The notes: a model not told the origin generated them from the sequence alone. Positions 1-11,725 are shown, counted from the first letter of the stretch. The stretch: 64,000 nucleotides of DNA from Mesoplasma tabanidae (GCF_002804025.1 NZ_CP024969.1:782908-846907); one strand, 5' to 3'. Numbers and translations: made by a program.

Positions 1-845
1 ATCATTATTACATATATAAATTGTGGTAAAAGAATACACCCAGCTGCAAAAATAGTTCAATTTGAAATATTTTTATCAGAATTTTTAAATATTTTTGATA
101 AAAAGGATTTCATTCTGTTTTGGCTTAATTCTTTTTTTCTGTTGCTAATATAATCAATATATTTATTTATATTTAAATTTTCTGCTTCAACAATCATTGC
201 ATTTTGAATACTTAAAGAAAGCATAAAAATTGCAATTATTTGAATAAATAAAATTCATCATACAGCATCTTCAGAAGCTCATTTATAAGCGTGTTCTTTA
301 TTATTCGTAAATTGTTTTGAAATCTCAGCTATAACTGGTGGTACTTCTCTTAACGAATTATTTTCAGTTTGTTCAATAAGAGATTCAAAAGTAAAAAATT
401 CTTGAAATTTTGAGTATTCATATTGTGCAATTGATGACATTAGCGCTGCTAATATTCCAAATGAGATTACAAAAATTCAAAAACTTGTTTTCAACTTATT
501 ATTAACTCCTGTGGCAGTTAGCAAAGGCTTAAGTAGGACAAAACCAAATATAGTTATTATAAAAAAAGCTCAACCTATATAAACAGGTGTTAAAATATGT
601 GTTTTTGAAGGCAAATCTAAAATAAGAGAAAGTTCTTTTCAGTTATCAAAATAAATTTTTAAATTAATATCTGAAAATACAATTCAACTAAATATATAAG
701 TAGGTATCATAAGAACAATAAAAATAAGCATACTAAAAAAAGCAACTTTATATAAGTGTGCATTTTTTTCTTGAATAGAAGCAACCTTGTTTTTTATTCC
801 AAAGTTTAGTCTAAACCTATTTTTGAACTCAACCTTTTTTTCCAT
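1..845 (-). CDS. Multi-pass membrane protein, C-terminal part beyond window
   Basis: The gene starts with ATG at 845, behind a GGAG Shine-Dalgarno, and runs leftward off the window edge; about 281 codons are visible with no TAA or TAG. Six or more UGA codons fall in hydrophobic stretches and must be Trp. At least five membrane segments can be seen: after a basic N-terminus near residues 30-55, then near 85-115, 120-140, 190-220 and at the window edge. A hydrophilic loop rich in Glu and Asn lies between the third and fourth. It starts 8 bp after the prmC stop, so it is probably the last gene of the prfA operon. I recognise no family; the membrane location is clear, the function is not. Confidence 0.7.
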
Positions 846-853
846 TTACTCTC

Positions 854-1708
854 CTAGTTATTTATGATCATATACCTTCAATTACCAAAATAATCTTTTT
901 CAAACTTTCATTTATATTTTAAACCTATTTCCGTCTGTAGAAATATTTCTAAATCATTTTTTTGTTTTCAACCTATTTCAAAAATAAGCATCATTTTTTC
1001 ATCTAACTTCATAACTTTTTCAATTTTTTTAATAGCTTCTTTATAAAACAATAAACCATTATCTTCAGCAAACAAAGCTATCTTAGGTTCATATTTTAAT
1101 GTACTTGAGTCAATATCATTATCATTAATGTCAATATATGGTGGATTACAAACTAAAATATTAAATTTATTTTTGTTAATAATTATAGAATTTAAAAAAT
1201 TACTTTTTACAATTTTAACTTGGTTGTTTAAATTATTTAGATTAATATTTTTCTCAGAAACATTTAATGCTTTTTTTGATATGTCACAAAGAACTAAACT
1301 ATTAATTTCATTTTCAATTGCTATAGAAAGTCCTATGCATCCTGATCCAGAACAAAGATCTAGTATATCCATCTTTTTATCTTGTTGATTAATAAACTCG
1401 TTTACATAGTCAACTATTTGCTCAGTTTCGATTCTTGGTATTAAAGTGTTTTTATTTACTAAAAATTTATGCGCTCTAAAAATTTTGTAGCCTAAAATAT
1501 AAGCTAAAGGTTTCCCTTTAGCTACACTTTTTGAAATTTTTATAATTTGATTAAGTTGTTTTTTAGATAATGCATTTGCTTGCAAAAACATTACTTCTGA
1601 ATATTCTATTTTTGTAACAAAAGAAATTATTTCAATAGCATCTGATTTTCCAATCTTGTTATTATTTAAAAGCATATCTAAAGCAAACTTAATATTAATT
1701 TTATTCAT
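854..1708 (-). CDS. prmC: Release factor glutamine methyltransferase
   Basis: PrmC (HemK) N5-methylates the glutamine of the GGQ loop of peptide release factors using S-adenosylmethionine. The 284-residue product has an N-terminal helical domain, the SAM-binding motif LDLCSGSG near residues 116-123 and the catalytic NPPY at 188-191. The ATG at 1708 overlaps the prfA stop by 8 bp (ATGAATAA), which fixes the start and implies translational coupling with its substrate gene. Two UGA codons lie in the last 35 residues, so a standard-code reading would cut off the C-terminus. RF1 should be its only release-factor substrate if RF2 is absent, as usual in mollicutes. Confidence 0.93.
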
Positions 1709-2792
1709 TTTCTTGTAACTGAGCTTCAACTTTTTGACGTTGTTCATCATTAACTAATGCAATAATGAAATCATCTATTTTTCCTTCCATAACTTGATCT
1801 AGTTTGTTCAGTGTCAAACCAACTCTGTGATCTGTTACACGATTTTGTGGATAATTATATGTTCTAATTTTTTCACTTCTGGCACCTGTTCCAACAGCGT
1901 TTTTACGCGTTGCATCAGCTTCAGCTTGTTGTTTTTCTAGTTCTGCTTCATATATCCTTGCTCTTAACATTGTCATTGCAATATCTTTGTTATCATGTTG
2001 ACTTCTTCCATCTTGAGATGCAGCAACTACACCTGTTGGTATATGTGTAATACGAACTGCTGAATCTGTTGTATTAACATGTTGTCCTCCAGCTCCAGAT
2101 GAGCGATATGTGTCAATTCTTAAATCACTATTCTTGATTTCAATTTCAACATCACTCATTTCAGGTAAAACAGCAACAGTTGCGGTAGAAGTTTGAATTC
2201 GACCTTTTGCTTCAGTTTTTGGAACCCTTTGAACCCTATGCGCCCCAGATTCAAATTTTAATTTAGAATAAACTCTTTCACCTTTAACCATAAATGAAAC
2301 TTGCGAGAAACCACCAGCTTCAGAAGAGCTTGCATCAAGCATAGTTATTTTCCAATTTTGAGTTTCTGCATATAACTTATACATTCTTAATAGATCACCA
2401 GCAAAAATGTTTGCTTCATCACCACCAGCTGCACCTCTTATTTCGACAATAACGTTTTTATCGTCATTAGGATCTTTTGGTAAAAGTAATTCTTCTATAA
2501 TTTTAACAATAGGTTCTATTGCATCTTCATTTTCTGATAACTCTATCTTAGCCAACTCAATCATCTCTGCATCTTTTTCATTACCTAAAATTTCTTTGGC
2601 ATCAGACACTGCTTGAATTATAGTTTTGTATTCGACAAATTTTTCTACAACATCAATTAAATTTGCTCTTTCTTTATTAAGTTCAAGCATTTTCTTAACA
2701 TCAGATACAATTTCTTCAGATTGTAAATCCTTATCTATTTGCTCAACTCTTTTTTGCATTGTTTCTAATGCTTCATAAGTTTTTGGATTCAT
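1701..2792 (-). CDS. prfA: Peptide chain release factor 1
   Basis: RF1 ends translation at UAA and UAG by triggering peptidyl-tRNA hydrolysis in the ribosome. The 363-residue protein has normal RF1 length, the GGQ catalytic motif at 235-237 (SGAGGQHVN context) and the stop-codon-reading tripeptide PKT at 191-193 (PxT of RF1). The start lies 2 bp after the tdk stop, in a tight operon nrnA-like, tdk, prfA, prmC. Because UGA encodes Trp in this genome, RF1 without RF2 is the expected set; no RF2 gene is in the window. Confidence 0.97.
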   Translation of the reverse strand: MNPKTYEALETMQKRVEQIDKDLQSEEIVSDVKKMLELNKERANLIDVVEKFVEYKTIIQAVSDAKEILGNEKDAEMIELAKIELSENEDAIEPIVKIIEELLLPKDPNDDKNVIVEIRGAAGGDEANIFAGDLLRMYKLYAETQNWKITMLDASSSEAGGFSQVSFMVKGERVYSKLKFESGAHRVQRVPKTEAKGRIQTSTATVAVLPEMSDVEIEIKNSDLRIDTYRSSGAGGQHVNTTDSAVRITHIPTGVVAASQDGRSQHDNKDIAMTMLRARIYEAELEKQQAEADATRKNAVGTGARSEKIRTYNYPQNRVTDHRVGLTLNKLDQVMEGKIDDFIIALVNDEQRQKVEAQLQENE

Positions 2793-2794
2793 GT

Positions 2795-3406
2795 TTACCT
2801 CTTTTCTATCTGATAACAGTTTCTACATCTTGCTTCATAGCTATCATTACCATCAACTAAAATTAATGGCGAATTCCATTCAGCAGGTTTACCATCAATT
2901 ATTCTTTGTGTTCTGTTCGCAAAATTGCCACATTTCTGACAAATTGCTGTTAATTTATCGACCATTTCAGCCAATGGTAAAATTCTGTCAACATTTTTAA
3001 ATGGTTGGCTTCTGAAGTCCTTGTCCAAACCTGTAACTATAACTATAATTCCACGATCAGCTAATTCTTCAATGTAATCAACTATTTCTTCATCAAAAAA
3101 TTGAATTTCATCAATGCCTACAACATCAACTTTTTTTTCTAAAATTTTTGTTTCAAGTTTTTTTCTTAATTCAGCAGTTGAATTAACAGGTATAGAAGAT
3201 AATAAAGTTCCAGCATGCGAAGCAACTTCATTAATTGCATATCTGGTATCTATTACAGGTTTAAAAGCAATGACATTTCTTTTAGCAAATGCGTGTCTGC
3301 GTAATCTTTTAATAAATTCTTCTGTTTTACCAGCAAACATACAACCAGTTATTAATTCAACTCAACCTAATTGTTTTTGCTCAATTGTATCTCTATTTGG
3401 TATCAT
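2795..3406 (-). CDS. tdk: Thymidine kinase
   Basis: Thymidine kinase phosphorylates thymidine with ATP to dTMP, the first salvage step toward dTTP; the next, Tmk, is also in this window. The 203-residue type II enzyme has the P-loop GCMFAGKT near 21-28, a Walker B-like IDEIQFF segment and two CxxC pairs near the C-terminus that form the zinc lasso site. A UGA (Trp) at codon 15 hides the true start, so the usual scan begins too late. ATG at 3406 lies 2 bp after the upstream stop, behind an AAAGG Shine-Dalgarno. Confidence 0.95.
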
Positions 3407-3408
3407 AA

Positions 3409-4353
3409 CTATTTATTACCTTTTTTAATAACTGCTTCTAAATCTTTAACAAGCTTACTGATGTCAGTTAATGAATTTAATTTACATCCACTTGCTAATT
3501 TATGACCACCACCATCATATTTATTTGCAATTTTATCTATTTCATAATCTCTACTTCTGATTGAAACTTTAATTTCGTTTTCAAGTTCAATTACTAATAC
3601 TCATATCTTGATTTCATCAATTCCACTCATTGTACCTAAAGCAGATTTAATTTGTTCATATGAGTATTTTCAAGGTTTTTGGTCTTCTTTAGTGATTGTA
3701 ATGTGTCCTACACCTTTTTTAGATAAAACCAATTTTGAAAATGCAAAGTTTGCATATTGTTTTCTTTTTAAATCCGAAACAAATAGTGAATCGTGAACAG
3801 CTTTTAAATTAGCACCATTTTGAAGTAGTATTTTAGCTGCATTAAAAGTTTTATAACTAGTATTAGGAAATAAAAATCTTCCGCTATCTGTCAATAAACC
3901 TTTATATAAGTTTGATGCTGCATTTGAATTTCATTTTAATTTCATTGCTTCTGCTCATAAGGTAATTACTTCTGTACATGCCATTGCTGTTTCATGAACA
4001 ATTTCATTTTTTGCATATGGATCAATATTTACATGGTGATCAATTTTAAATGTTTCAATTGCCTCATCATATCTGTCAAAATCCAATCTTGCTTTTGTCG
4101 CTGTATCAACTGTAATAACTAAAGCTGATTTAATAAACTCATCAGTGATTTGTTCATTAAAAAAATCATTATTATCATCTAATCTGTCTCCAGGAACAAT
4201 AATTGTTTTTCCAGCAAAGTTTTCTTGTATTAAATAAGCTAATCCCATTGAACTGCCTTGTGCATCTCAGTCAGGTCTAATGTGTTTTAAAATAATAATA
4301 TTTTTATACTTTTTTATTTTTTTAACTAATAATTTGTAATTTGTTTCTTTCAT
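3409..4353 (-). CDS. DHH-family phosphoesterase (NrnA/RecJ-like)
   Basis: The 314-residue protein has the DHH/DHHA1 layout of NrnA-type enzymes, which degrade very short oligoribonucleotides, dephosphorylate pAp or hydrolyse cyclic dinucleotides. Visible motifs are HIRPDWDAQG (residues 24-33, motif I), VDTA near 83, the defining DHH at 105-107, and the DHHA1 nucleotide-binding GGGH near residue 283. The length fits NrnA, not the much longer RecJ. UGA codons occur in motif I and later. It heads the tight run into tdk, with a 2-bp gap. Whether it prefers pAp, nanoRNA or c-di-AMP products cannot be decided from sequence. Confidence 0.88.
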
Positions 4354-4366
4354 TTTTTTCTCCTTT

Positions 4367-6244
4367 TTATATTATTGCTGATATAGAATGTTCTTCAAAA
4401 TAAAGAACAGCCTCATTTTCTCTTTCAAATGTTTTATCTTCAGAATAAAAATATACTTTAGTTTTATTTCTTGTTACACCAAAATACATATTTTTATCAT
4501 GATATTTATTTGTTCTAATAATTCTAACATTTATTGGTAAGGAATTATTCTCAATAAACTCTGTTGATATTTCCAATGGATTTATAAATATAAAACCACT
4601 TTGATTAAATTTTTTTGCATTAACATTCCATAATCTATTTTCTACATCAATTAAATTTTCAGATTCTTTTGCAAACGCAAAAACATTTGATTCACCTAAT
4701 TCATTTTTACAAATTTCAATTAAATTTTTCTCAAAAAATTCTTTTGTACTTGTTTTGACTAATTCATTATTTCTTGATCAATAAATTTTTTTATTTTTAT
4801 TTAAGTCACTTATAGTAAATGTTTTAGAATGCAAAATAATAAATGATATGTCAGGATAAAATTCATTTATTTTGCTAATAGTTTCAAAAAGCATTTCATA
4901 ATCCTTGTTTGTTAGTAAGTGCAAGAAGTCTGAAATTACAATATTTTTTTTGCCTAAGTTAATTGCTTTTAAAATTTTAACATAAATCATATTTAATGAT
5001 GAAAGCTTAAAACTTCCTTTTAAGAATCATTCAAAATTTATGTCTAAGTTTTTAAAGTTACTTTCCATTCAGTTTTCAGCTTGTTTAAAAATAGGTACGA
5101 TTTGCTTTTTATAATGTTTTCTTAATGAAATGAATTCATTTTTGTTTCCATATTTAACTTCACCAGTCAAAATTAATTTGTGATAATTGTGAATATTAGA
5201 AATTATGAATTTTGTTAGTAAAGACGCTTCAGCTTTAATAAAGTTAAACAAGAATTTTTTTTCTGTGTGATTTTGATCATTAATTCTATCTTTAATTATT
5301 TTTTTTCAAGTGTTTAATTCAGCTGAAACTTCTTGCTGAACTTCTTTAGCTACTGAATATGTCTTGTAAAATTTGTCTAATTCAAATTTAAATTGTGAAT
5401 TTATTGTTTTTTTTCTAAAAATTAAAATAATACTTTCTAATCGCAATTTGTTCAATCTAATATTTAAAAATTTTAATTGTTTTTCTACAATAAATTTTGT
5501 CTGTTTGTACTCAAATAATGCTTTTCTTTTTCTTAGTAATTTATTATTTGATTTTTTTGTATTGAATTCACATGTACATGAATCACGCAATCCATTTAAT
5601 GCTTCGATTCGATCGTATAGTACTTGTACAAATTTAAATTCTCTTTTTTTAAGCAAAGCGTCTTTTTCAATATCATATAATGCTTTTGATAAAACTTTAA
5701 CTTGAGGTGAAAATTCGACAAACATTTTTTGAGACATACTTTCATTTAGTTTTGATAAAACATCATCTAGGTTATTAATAATTTTTTCATGAGATTCGTT
5801 TGAGAATTTAATAAATTTATTAATAGCTTCATCAATATCTCTTCTAAGCTTTAAATCAGAAAGATCATTTTTTGAGTCTACTAATGATAAGTAATCATAT
5901 TTTTTTTCAGCATATTTTATTCTAGCATTTCTTAAGAATTGCAAATCAGAAAGAAGTGAAAGTGCCAAAATTCATTTTGTCGGAATTAAACGCTCAAATC
6001 AGGTATCTGTTTTAATATACTCAGTTCTTAATTTAACAAAACTTCTATTAATTACATCTTCATTATCTACTTGATATCTACCAGTCTTATTTTTTTGTCG
6101 CCCCAGAATTATTTTTTTAAATGATTTTTGTTTTTCATCTTCTAAATAAACATTTGTTATTTGTCCTGATTTAGATTCAAAATCAACTTTTTTAAGCCCC
6201 TCTTTAACACTAGAAGGCGTAAAATTTTTAATTTTATATGACAT
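4367..6244 (-). CDS. Pseudo-ABC ATPase with large helical insert
   Basis: One uninterrupted 625-codon frame (UGA as Trp), behind an AAGGAAGG Shine-Dalgarno. The first ~80 residues follow the strand order of an ABC nucleotide-binding domain, but the Walker A position holds YLEDEKQKSF (33-42) instead of GxxGxGKS. Residues ~90-400 are a Lys/Glu/Leu-rich helical region. Residues 410-475 again align with an ABC core: KLSSLN where LSGGQ should be, IVISDF (435-440) at Walker B and FIILHSK (468-474) at the H-loop. Mollicute OppD/OppF ATPases also carry large inserts, so I infer a non-catalytic Opp-ATPase relative. The function is unknown. It lies 13 bp upstream of the nrnA-like gene, probably co-transcribed. 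Confidence 0.6.
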
Positions 6245-6276
6245 TTTTTACCTTCCTTACTAAAGACAATACATTT

Positions 6277-6282
6277 ATTATA
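6277..6282 (-). promoter_or_regulatory. -10 promoter element of pseudo-ABC/prfA operon
   Basis: TATAAT on the minus strand, about 33 bp before the start of the 625-residue gene and downstream of the rpmE terminator. A TTAAAA sequence lies 17 bp upstream as a weak -35. It is the best promoter for the leftward operon that includes prfA. Confidence 0.55.
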
Positions 6283-6320
6283 TTTTAAATCATTTAAGCT
6301 TTTAATTAAACCAATTAGGC

Positions 6321-6344
6321 AAATAAAAGACCACTATTGTGGTC
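6321..6344 (-). terminator. Intrinsic terminator after rpmE
   Basis: On the minus strand AGACCAC-AATA-GTGGTCT forms a 7-bp stem followed by TTTTATTTG. It lies 5 bp past the rpmE stop. Confidence 0.88.
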
Positions 6345-6348
6345 TAAA

Positions 6349-6627
6349 TTATTTATTTTCTTTGTTTTTTGATTTTTGTTCTTCAGAATTTTTTTGAGCA
6401 GTTGCATTAATAGCTTCTTTTCTTGCAAATTTTGATTTAAATTGTTCAACACGACCTGTAGTGTTTGCAAAGTTTTGTGCTCCTGAAAAGAATGGGTGAC
6501 AGTTTGAACAAACATCAATTCTCATTTCTTCTCTTTTTGTAGTTCCACAAACAAATTCATTAGCACAAGTTGTACAAATAAATTTTGCTTCCTCGAAGTA
6601 TTTTGGTTGAATATCTTTTTTTGGCAT
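6349..6627 (-). CDS. rpmE: 50S ribosomal protein L31 (zinc type)
   Basis: L31 is a small protein of the large ribosomal subunit near the central protuberance. The 92-residue product carries two CxxC zinc pairs at residues 18/21 and 40/43, so it is the zinc-binding form. The C-terminus is a Lys/Glu/Asn-rich tail typical of mollicute L31. ATG at 6627 is chosen because AAAGGAG lies 7-12 bp before it; a further upstream in-frame start would place the Shine-Dalgarno inside the gene. It is monocistronic, with its own terminator. Confidence 0.95.
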   Translation of the reverse strand: MPKKDIQPKYFEEAKFICTTCANEFVCGTTKREEMRIDVCSNCHPFFSGAQNFANTTGRVEQFKSKFARKEAINATAQKNSEEQKSKNKENK

Positions 6628-6715
6628 AGATGTATCTCCTTTCACACTATGTTTTCATATAGATACTTTTTCAGTACTTAAAAATTATATAACATTTTTA
6701 TTTAAAAGCACAAAT

Positions 6716-6738
6716 AAAAAACCGCTTTCGCGATTTTT
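6716..6738 (-). terminator. Intrinsic terminator after fba
   Basis: Minus-strand AAATCGC-GAAA-GCGGTTT forms a stable GAAA-tetraloop hairpin (one G-U pair) followed by a T tract, about 20 bp past the fba stop. Confidence 0.85.
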
Positions 6739-6759
6739 AATTAAAAGTTTAAAAATATA

Positions 6760-7650
6760 TTAAGCTTTACCTTTACATCCAAATCATTCAGTTAATTCAT
6801 TAAATGTTTCTTTTAATGCTTGGTAACCTGGGTTTAATAATTTTCTTGGATCAAATCCTTTAGTTTTATCATCTAAGTCTTTTCCAGCTTCAATGTATTT
6901 TCTTGTAGCGTCTCTAAATGCTAATTGCAATTCTGTATTAACATTAATTTTTGAGATTCCCATTGAAATTGCTTTTTCAACTTGATCTTGAGGAATTCCA
7001 CTTCCACCATGTAATACCATTGGCATTTTACATGCTGATTGTAATTCTTCTAAAGTATCAAATGATAAAGAAGTTCATCATTCTGGGTATTTCCCATGAA
7101 TATTTCCAATTCCTGCTGCTAACATTGAAATTCCTGTTTTTGAAATTTCAGCTGCTTGAGTTGGGTCACCTAATTCACCGTTTCCAACAACTCCATCTTC
7201 TTCTCCACCAATTGAACCAATTTCAGCTTCAACTGAAATTTCATGTTCATTAGCAAAAATTAATAATTCTTTAGTTTTTGCCAAGTTTTCTTCGTATGGT
7301 AAATGTGATCCATCAAACATAACTGATGAATAACCAGCTAAAATACATTTTTTAGCCATTTCAATTGATTGTCCATGGTCTAAGTGTAACGCTACTGGAA
7401 CAGTAATGTTTAATTCTTCTAATAATCCATTAACCATTCCTACAACAGTGATTGGTCCACCCATATATTTAATTGCACCTTCACTTGTTCCTAAGATAAC
7501 AGGTGTATTTGAAGCTTGAGCTGCTTCTAAAATTGCTTTAGTTCATTCTAAGTTATTAATGTTAAAGTGACCGATTGCATATTTGTTTTCGTGTGCTGCT
7601 TTAACCATAGCTGTAGAGTTAACTAATTTTTCATGATATAGTCTTGTCAT
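6760..7650 (-). CDS. fba: Class II fructose-1,6-bisphosphate aldolase
   Basis: Fba cleaves fructose-1,6-bisphosphate to dihydroxyacetone phosphate and glyceraldehyde-3-phosphate in cytosolic glycolysis. The 296-residue protein shows the class II zinc motif LHLDHGQ near residue 84, the active-site region VEAEIGSIGGEED, the phosphate-binding VLHGGSG and the late INVNTELQ strand. UGA codons occur near the N-terminus, in the middle and in the last eight residues. The start is preceded by AAAGAGGAAG. It sits alone between its own promoter and terminator, as expected for a highly expressed glycolytic gene. Confidence 0.95.
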
Positions 7651-7681
7651 TTATTCTTCCTCTTTCTTTTACTTCTTTAAA

Positions 7682-7687
7682 ATTATA
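7682..7687 (-). promoter_or_regulatory. -10 promoter element of fba
   Basis: TATAAT on the minus strand (TTGTATAAT context), 32 bp before the fba start. There is no convincing -35. Confidence 0.55.
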
Positions 7688-7720
7688 CAACTTTATAAGT
7701 TTTAAAAAAATAATTTTAAA

Positions 7721-8572
7721 TTATCTTTTTGCTGTTCATTTAAATGTAAATGTTGTTAATGTAAATAATCCTGCAAGAATTGCTAATGAACCAACTATTG
7801 GTTGTCAAACTGCAGTAAAGCTATTCATTGTTCCTTGTGAACTTGTTAATCAAGTTTCTGAGTTGAAAGCATACATATATAAGAACACTGGATATTTATG
7901 TGGAATAAAGTATGTAAATATAACTATTCCTTTACTTGTGAATAAAGCTTGTGCAGGCAACATAACTCCAGACAAGAAAATACTAAAGAAGTAAACCATC
8001 ATAACTACACCTTGAATTGATCCAGAAGAATTTGCAATTCCACCAAATAGTGTTGCAAGAGCAATAGAAGTTGCGCAAATTAGTATTATTGATAATAATA
8101 AATATCCAAAGTTTATTGTTTTAAATGCTGATAAAAAATCATTGTTAGCCCCTGTACCCAACACAGCTATACTAAATATCATATTAAAACATAAAACAAT
8201 AATATAAAAGAATAACCCAGCTAGTAAGTAAACTAATCAAATTGAAGCAATAAACATGCTCTTTTTAACTCCTGTTATATCTATTCTTTTTAAGAATACT
8301 GAGTTTTTTCACTCAACTATTGCTGGGGTTAATGATGTTAAAACCGTTAAACATGGTAATAAAGCATAATTAAAAAGCAATGCTCCTTTGACAAGTGTTT
8401 TGTCGTTTCCTTTAAATATAAAGAAAAACATAACAGAAAAAAATATTGGAACAACAAGCATAAAAATAATACTTCTTGGTTCTTTAATAAATGATTTATA
8501 AACTAGTAAAGTTAAGTTTTTAAAAATACTAGTTTGTTTCTTAAAATTAAATGTGTCTATTTTTTTAAACAT
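7721..8572 (-). CDS. ABC-2 type exporter permease
   Basis: The 283-residue membrane protein has the ABC-2 permease pattern. A short cytosolic N-terminus and a first membrane helix near 30-50 are followed by a segment near 65-85 with Pro and Glu before a cytosolic loop; four further hydrophobic helices and a short basic C-terminus come after. Its ATG overlaps the TAA of the ATPase gene (TAATG), so the two are translationally coupled and form one transporter. The substrate is unknown; such pairs export drugs, peptides or lipids. Four UGA codons lie in the frame. Confidence 0.82.
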
Positions 8573-9276
8573 TATTTCAACTCTCCTTTAAAAAATAAAT
8601 TCATCAAGTCTCTAACTGATCCATATTTTTTAATTACTTCAGTTATTTTTTTATCAAAGAAAATTCCACCATCTTTAATTATTATTATTCTGTCACACAA
8701 AATTTCAACTTCTTTTGGATGGTGAGAAACAAGTAATAATGTTTGTTTAAATTTTTTAACATTATCTCTAAAAAAATCTGTTATTTTATATTGAAGTTCC
8801 ATATCCAATCCTGTTGTTAATTCGTCAAGTATCACAATTTTTGGATTATTCATAACAGAAATCATAGCGTTGAATCTTTGCTTCTGTCCACCAGAAAGTT
8901 TTTTAAGAGGAGTTTTAATAAATTCTTTAATATCAAAAACTTCAGCTATAACATTTTCTCATTCTTTTGTAAATTTAGGATAGATGCTTCTATAAAAAGC
9001 TAACATATCAGTTGGAGTAATACCTGCTGGTCAATCACCTGTTTGTAATTGAATTCCAATTTCATTTTTTATATTACCTTCTAAATTAATTTTTATTGAG
9101 CCTTTATCAGGTTTATTAAACTGAGCAATCATTTCAACTAATGTTGTTTTACCACAACCATTAGCCCCCATAATTGCAACCCTTTCTCCTTCTTTAATAG
9201 CAAGGTTCAAATTATCCAATACAACTTTATTTTTAAATGCTTTTTTCAAATTTTTTATTTCAATTATATTTGTCAT
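8572..9276 (-). CDS. ABC transporter ATP-binding protein (exporter)
   Basis: The 234-residue nucleotide-binding domain energises the ABC-2 permease encoded immediately downstream. Motifs in order: Walker A GANGCGKTT (38-46), Q-loop IQLQTGDWP, signature LSGGQKQR, Walker B IVILDELTTGLD and H-loop VSHHPKE. The Walker B context (DELTTGLD) and short C-terminus fit exporters of the CcmA/NatA type. The start follows AAAGGAGATA. One UGA follows the Q-loop. Confidence 0.9.
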
Positions 9277-9380
9277 ATTATCTCCTTTTCATATAAATTT
9301 AATAATAGCACTAATAATTAAAATTGTTATATACTATAAAAAATATTCATGTACAATTAATTATAATTTTAGGAGGTATT

Positions 9381-9893
9381 ATGAAAATAGATTTAGTTAA
9401 ACCTGAGTTGAAGCATGTAACTCAAATATCTAATGTTTTAAATGACTTTTTAAAAAATTCAAATGAAATGATCAGTGGTATACAAGGAGCATCAGATATA
9501 CATACTTTTGAAAATATTGATGAATGAATAAAGTTTGCTCAGGAAGGAACTGGTAAAGAAGGTTGAATGCCTTTCAGACAATTTCTAGCTATTAATGAAG
9601 AAAATGAAATAGTCGGATTTATAAATTTAAGATTGCAGCTTAATGATTACTTATTAAATTTTGGAGGTCACATAGGTTATGGTGTTTGCCCTTCTCAAAG
9701 AAAAAAAGGATTTGCAACAGAAATGTTAAGGCAAATTATAAAAATTGCTAAAAAAGAAGGAATCACAGAAATATTAATAACCTGTTTAGAAACAAATATC
9801 GCTTCTGAAAAAGTTATTCTAAATAACTGCGGAATTTTTGAAGATGCTAGAATAAAAGATGGAGAAAATATAAAAAGATTCTGGATAAAATAA
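9381..9893 (+). CDS. GNAT-family N-acetyltransferase
   Basis: The 170-residue protein is a GCN5-related acetyltransferase. The acetyl-CoA binding motif A appears as YGVCPSQRKKGFATEML near residues 110-126, followed by the late strand and helix ILITCLETN..ASEKVILNNCG typical of small-molecule acetyltransferases. ATG at 9381 is chosen because AGGAGG lies 7 bp upstream. UGA codons occur at residues 50 and 62. It is transcribed alone, divergently from the ABC exporter, and ends at a bidirectional terminator shared with the PTS gene. The acceptor substrate is unknown. Confidence 0.85.
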
Positions 9894-9894
9894 A

Positions 9895-9918
9895 AAAATC
9901 TCTAACGAGATTTTTTAT
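9895..9918. terminator. Bidirectional terminator between GNAT gene and PTS gene
   Basis: AAAAATCTC-TAAC-GAGATTTTTT: a 9-bp A/T-flanked stem usable on both strands. It overlaps the stop codon of the converging PTS gene. Confidence 0.85.
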
Positions 9919-11725
9919 GCATTTTTTGCATTTTTTCAGCTACGTGGACAACGTCTAAACCTATTACTATTTGCATTGCCTCAGTACCCATTCTTTTTAT
10001 CCCATAAGAACCGGCTTCCTTAATTTTGGCTTCATCAATTTTAGAATTATCTTTTAAAATTAATCTTAATCGAGTCATGCAATTATCAATAGACACAATA
10101 TTATCTTCACCTAAAGCATCAAATATTTTTTCTGCCATCATTGTATATTTATCTTCTATTTTTTCACTATTTTGTTTTTTATTTTTTGTTGCAACAGTTA
10201 CTTCGCTTTCTTCTCTTCCAGGTGTTGGAAGATTTAATTTTTTAATTGCTACATAAAATATTCCAAAATATGTTCCAAAAGCTATTGGTGTTAATAGTAG
10301 AACTCATAATGGGTTAGATGTTATTCTAAACACCCCTTCTTTTGAAGCTGCAAATCCTCAAGATTGTGCAAATGATGCAATATAGTCAATTAATCCTGCA
10401 CTAAATCCAAATCCTAATTGAATTTGCATACCTGTAGAAATAGCTACAAACATACCTGCCAATAGTGCATGAATTACTAATAATATAGGAGAAATAAATA
10501 CAAATGAGAACTCGATTGGTTCAGTTATTCCTGAAACAAGAGAAACTAATGCAACTCCTCCTAAAAATCCAGCAATTTCTTTTCTATTTTCGGGTTTAGC
10601 AGTGCATACCATCGCTATTGCAATGGCAGGTACCCCCCCCATCATAACAGGGAAAAAACCTCCTTGAAATAGCCCTGATCCTTCAACTCCTGCAGCAAAC
10701 GCATTTATATCTCCATTAACAATAGTTTCAGCTCCTACATTACCTGTTATTGGATCAATTATATGTCCTTGAATAGGCAACTGGAATCAGAAGAAAGTAT
10801 TCAATATATTATGTAATCCAAAAGGCAACAAGAATCTATTTAAAATAGCATACATAGCTGTTCCAGGAACTGCTACAGCGGGATTAGTTGGATCTGCTAC
10901 AGCTTTTCCAAATAACATTAATACATACTGGATTCAAGGTCAAACTAATGAAAAAAGTAATGCTGTTGGTATGACAGCAATTAAAGCTACCATTGGAACA
11001 AATCTTCTTCCACTGAAAAATGAAAGAGCTTGAGGTAATTGAATATCTTTATATTTATTATAGAAAAATGCAGATAAGCAACCTGCTGTGATTCCACCTA
11101 AAACCCCAATATTTAAAACATATGTACCATCTGAAACATATTTAATAAGTTCACCATTTGCTCCTTCATAAGTTGAATTAATTGGAACATAAAATAGACC
11201 CGATAATTTTCCTGATATTTCAACACCGATTACTTTTCCGGCATCATCAAGAATAGGTTTATATATATCAAAACCTAAAGTTTTACCATATATCATAGAT
11301 GGTAAACTTCTTTCCACACTTGTTAGAGCAATTAATGCAATATAAAAGACTGCACTAACTAATGCCACTTCTCCTCTATGATCTTTTGAAAGACCAAATG
11401 CTATACCAATTGCAAAAAGCAAGGCTAAATTATCAAAAACAATTTGACCCGGTTGTTGAATTATAAATGAAATTCAATATCCAATTTGACTTCCAACCCC
11501 ACTTAAAATGGCACCTGTTGAATCAGTTGTATATGTCACTCCAAGAGCTCCAAATCTGTTTAAAATAGCGGCAAATGGTAAAACTGCAATTGGAAACGCT
11601 AAAGCTTTTCCAAGTTCTTGTAATTTTGTTAAAATTTTGTTTCACTTACTGCTACCATTTGTATTTAAAGCACTCTTTTTTCTGTTTTTAGATTGAGAAT
11701 GCTTTTGTTTTATTTGTGTTAACAT
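9902..11725 (-). CDS. PTS EIICB, glucose/N-acetylglucosamine type
   Basis: This 607-residue permease imports a hexose or amino-sugar and phosphorylates it during transport. Order: cytosolic basic N-terminus (~1-30), EIIC membrane domain (~30-490, with the ITEPIEFSF motif of the glucose superfamily), then EIIB (~529-607) with the phosphocysteine at C549 in NCMTRLRL. There is no EIIA, so a separate Crr-type EIIA must serve it. nagA, nagB and two RpiR regulators lie within 10 kb, so GlcNAc is the likely substrate; glucose remains possible. The start codon lies in a perfect inverted repeat (separate entry). Confidence 0.88.
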
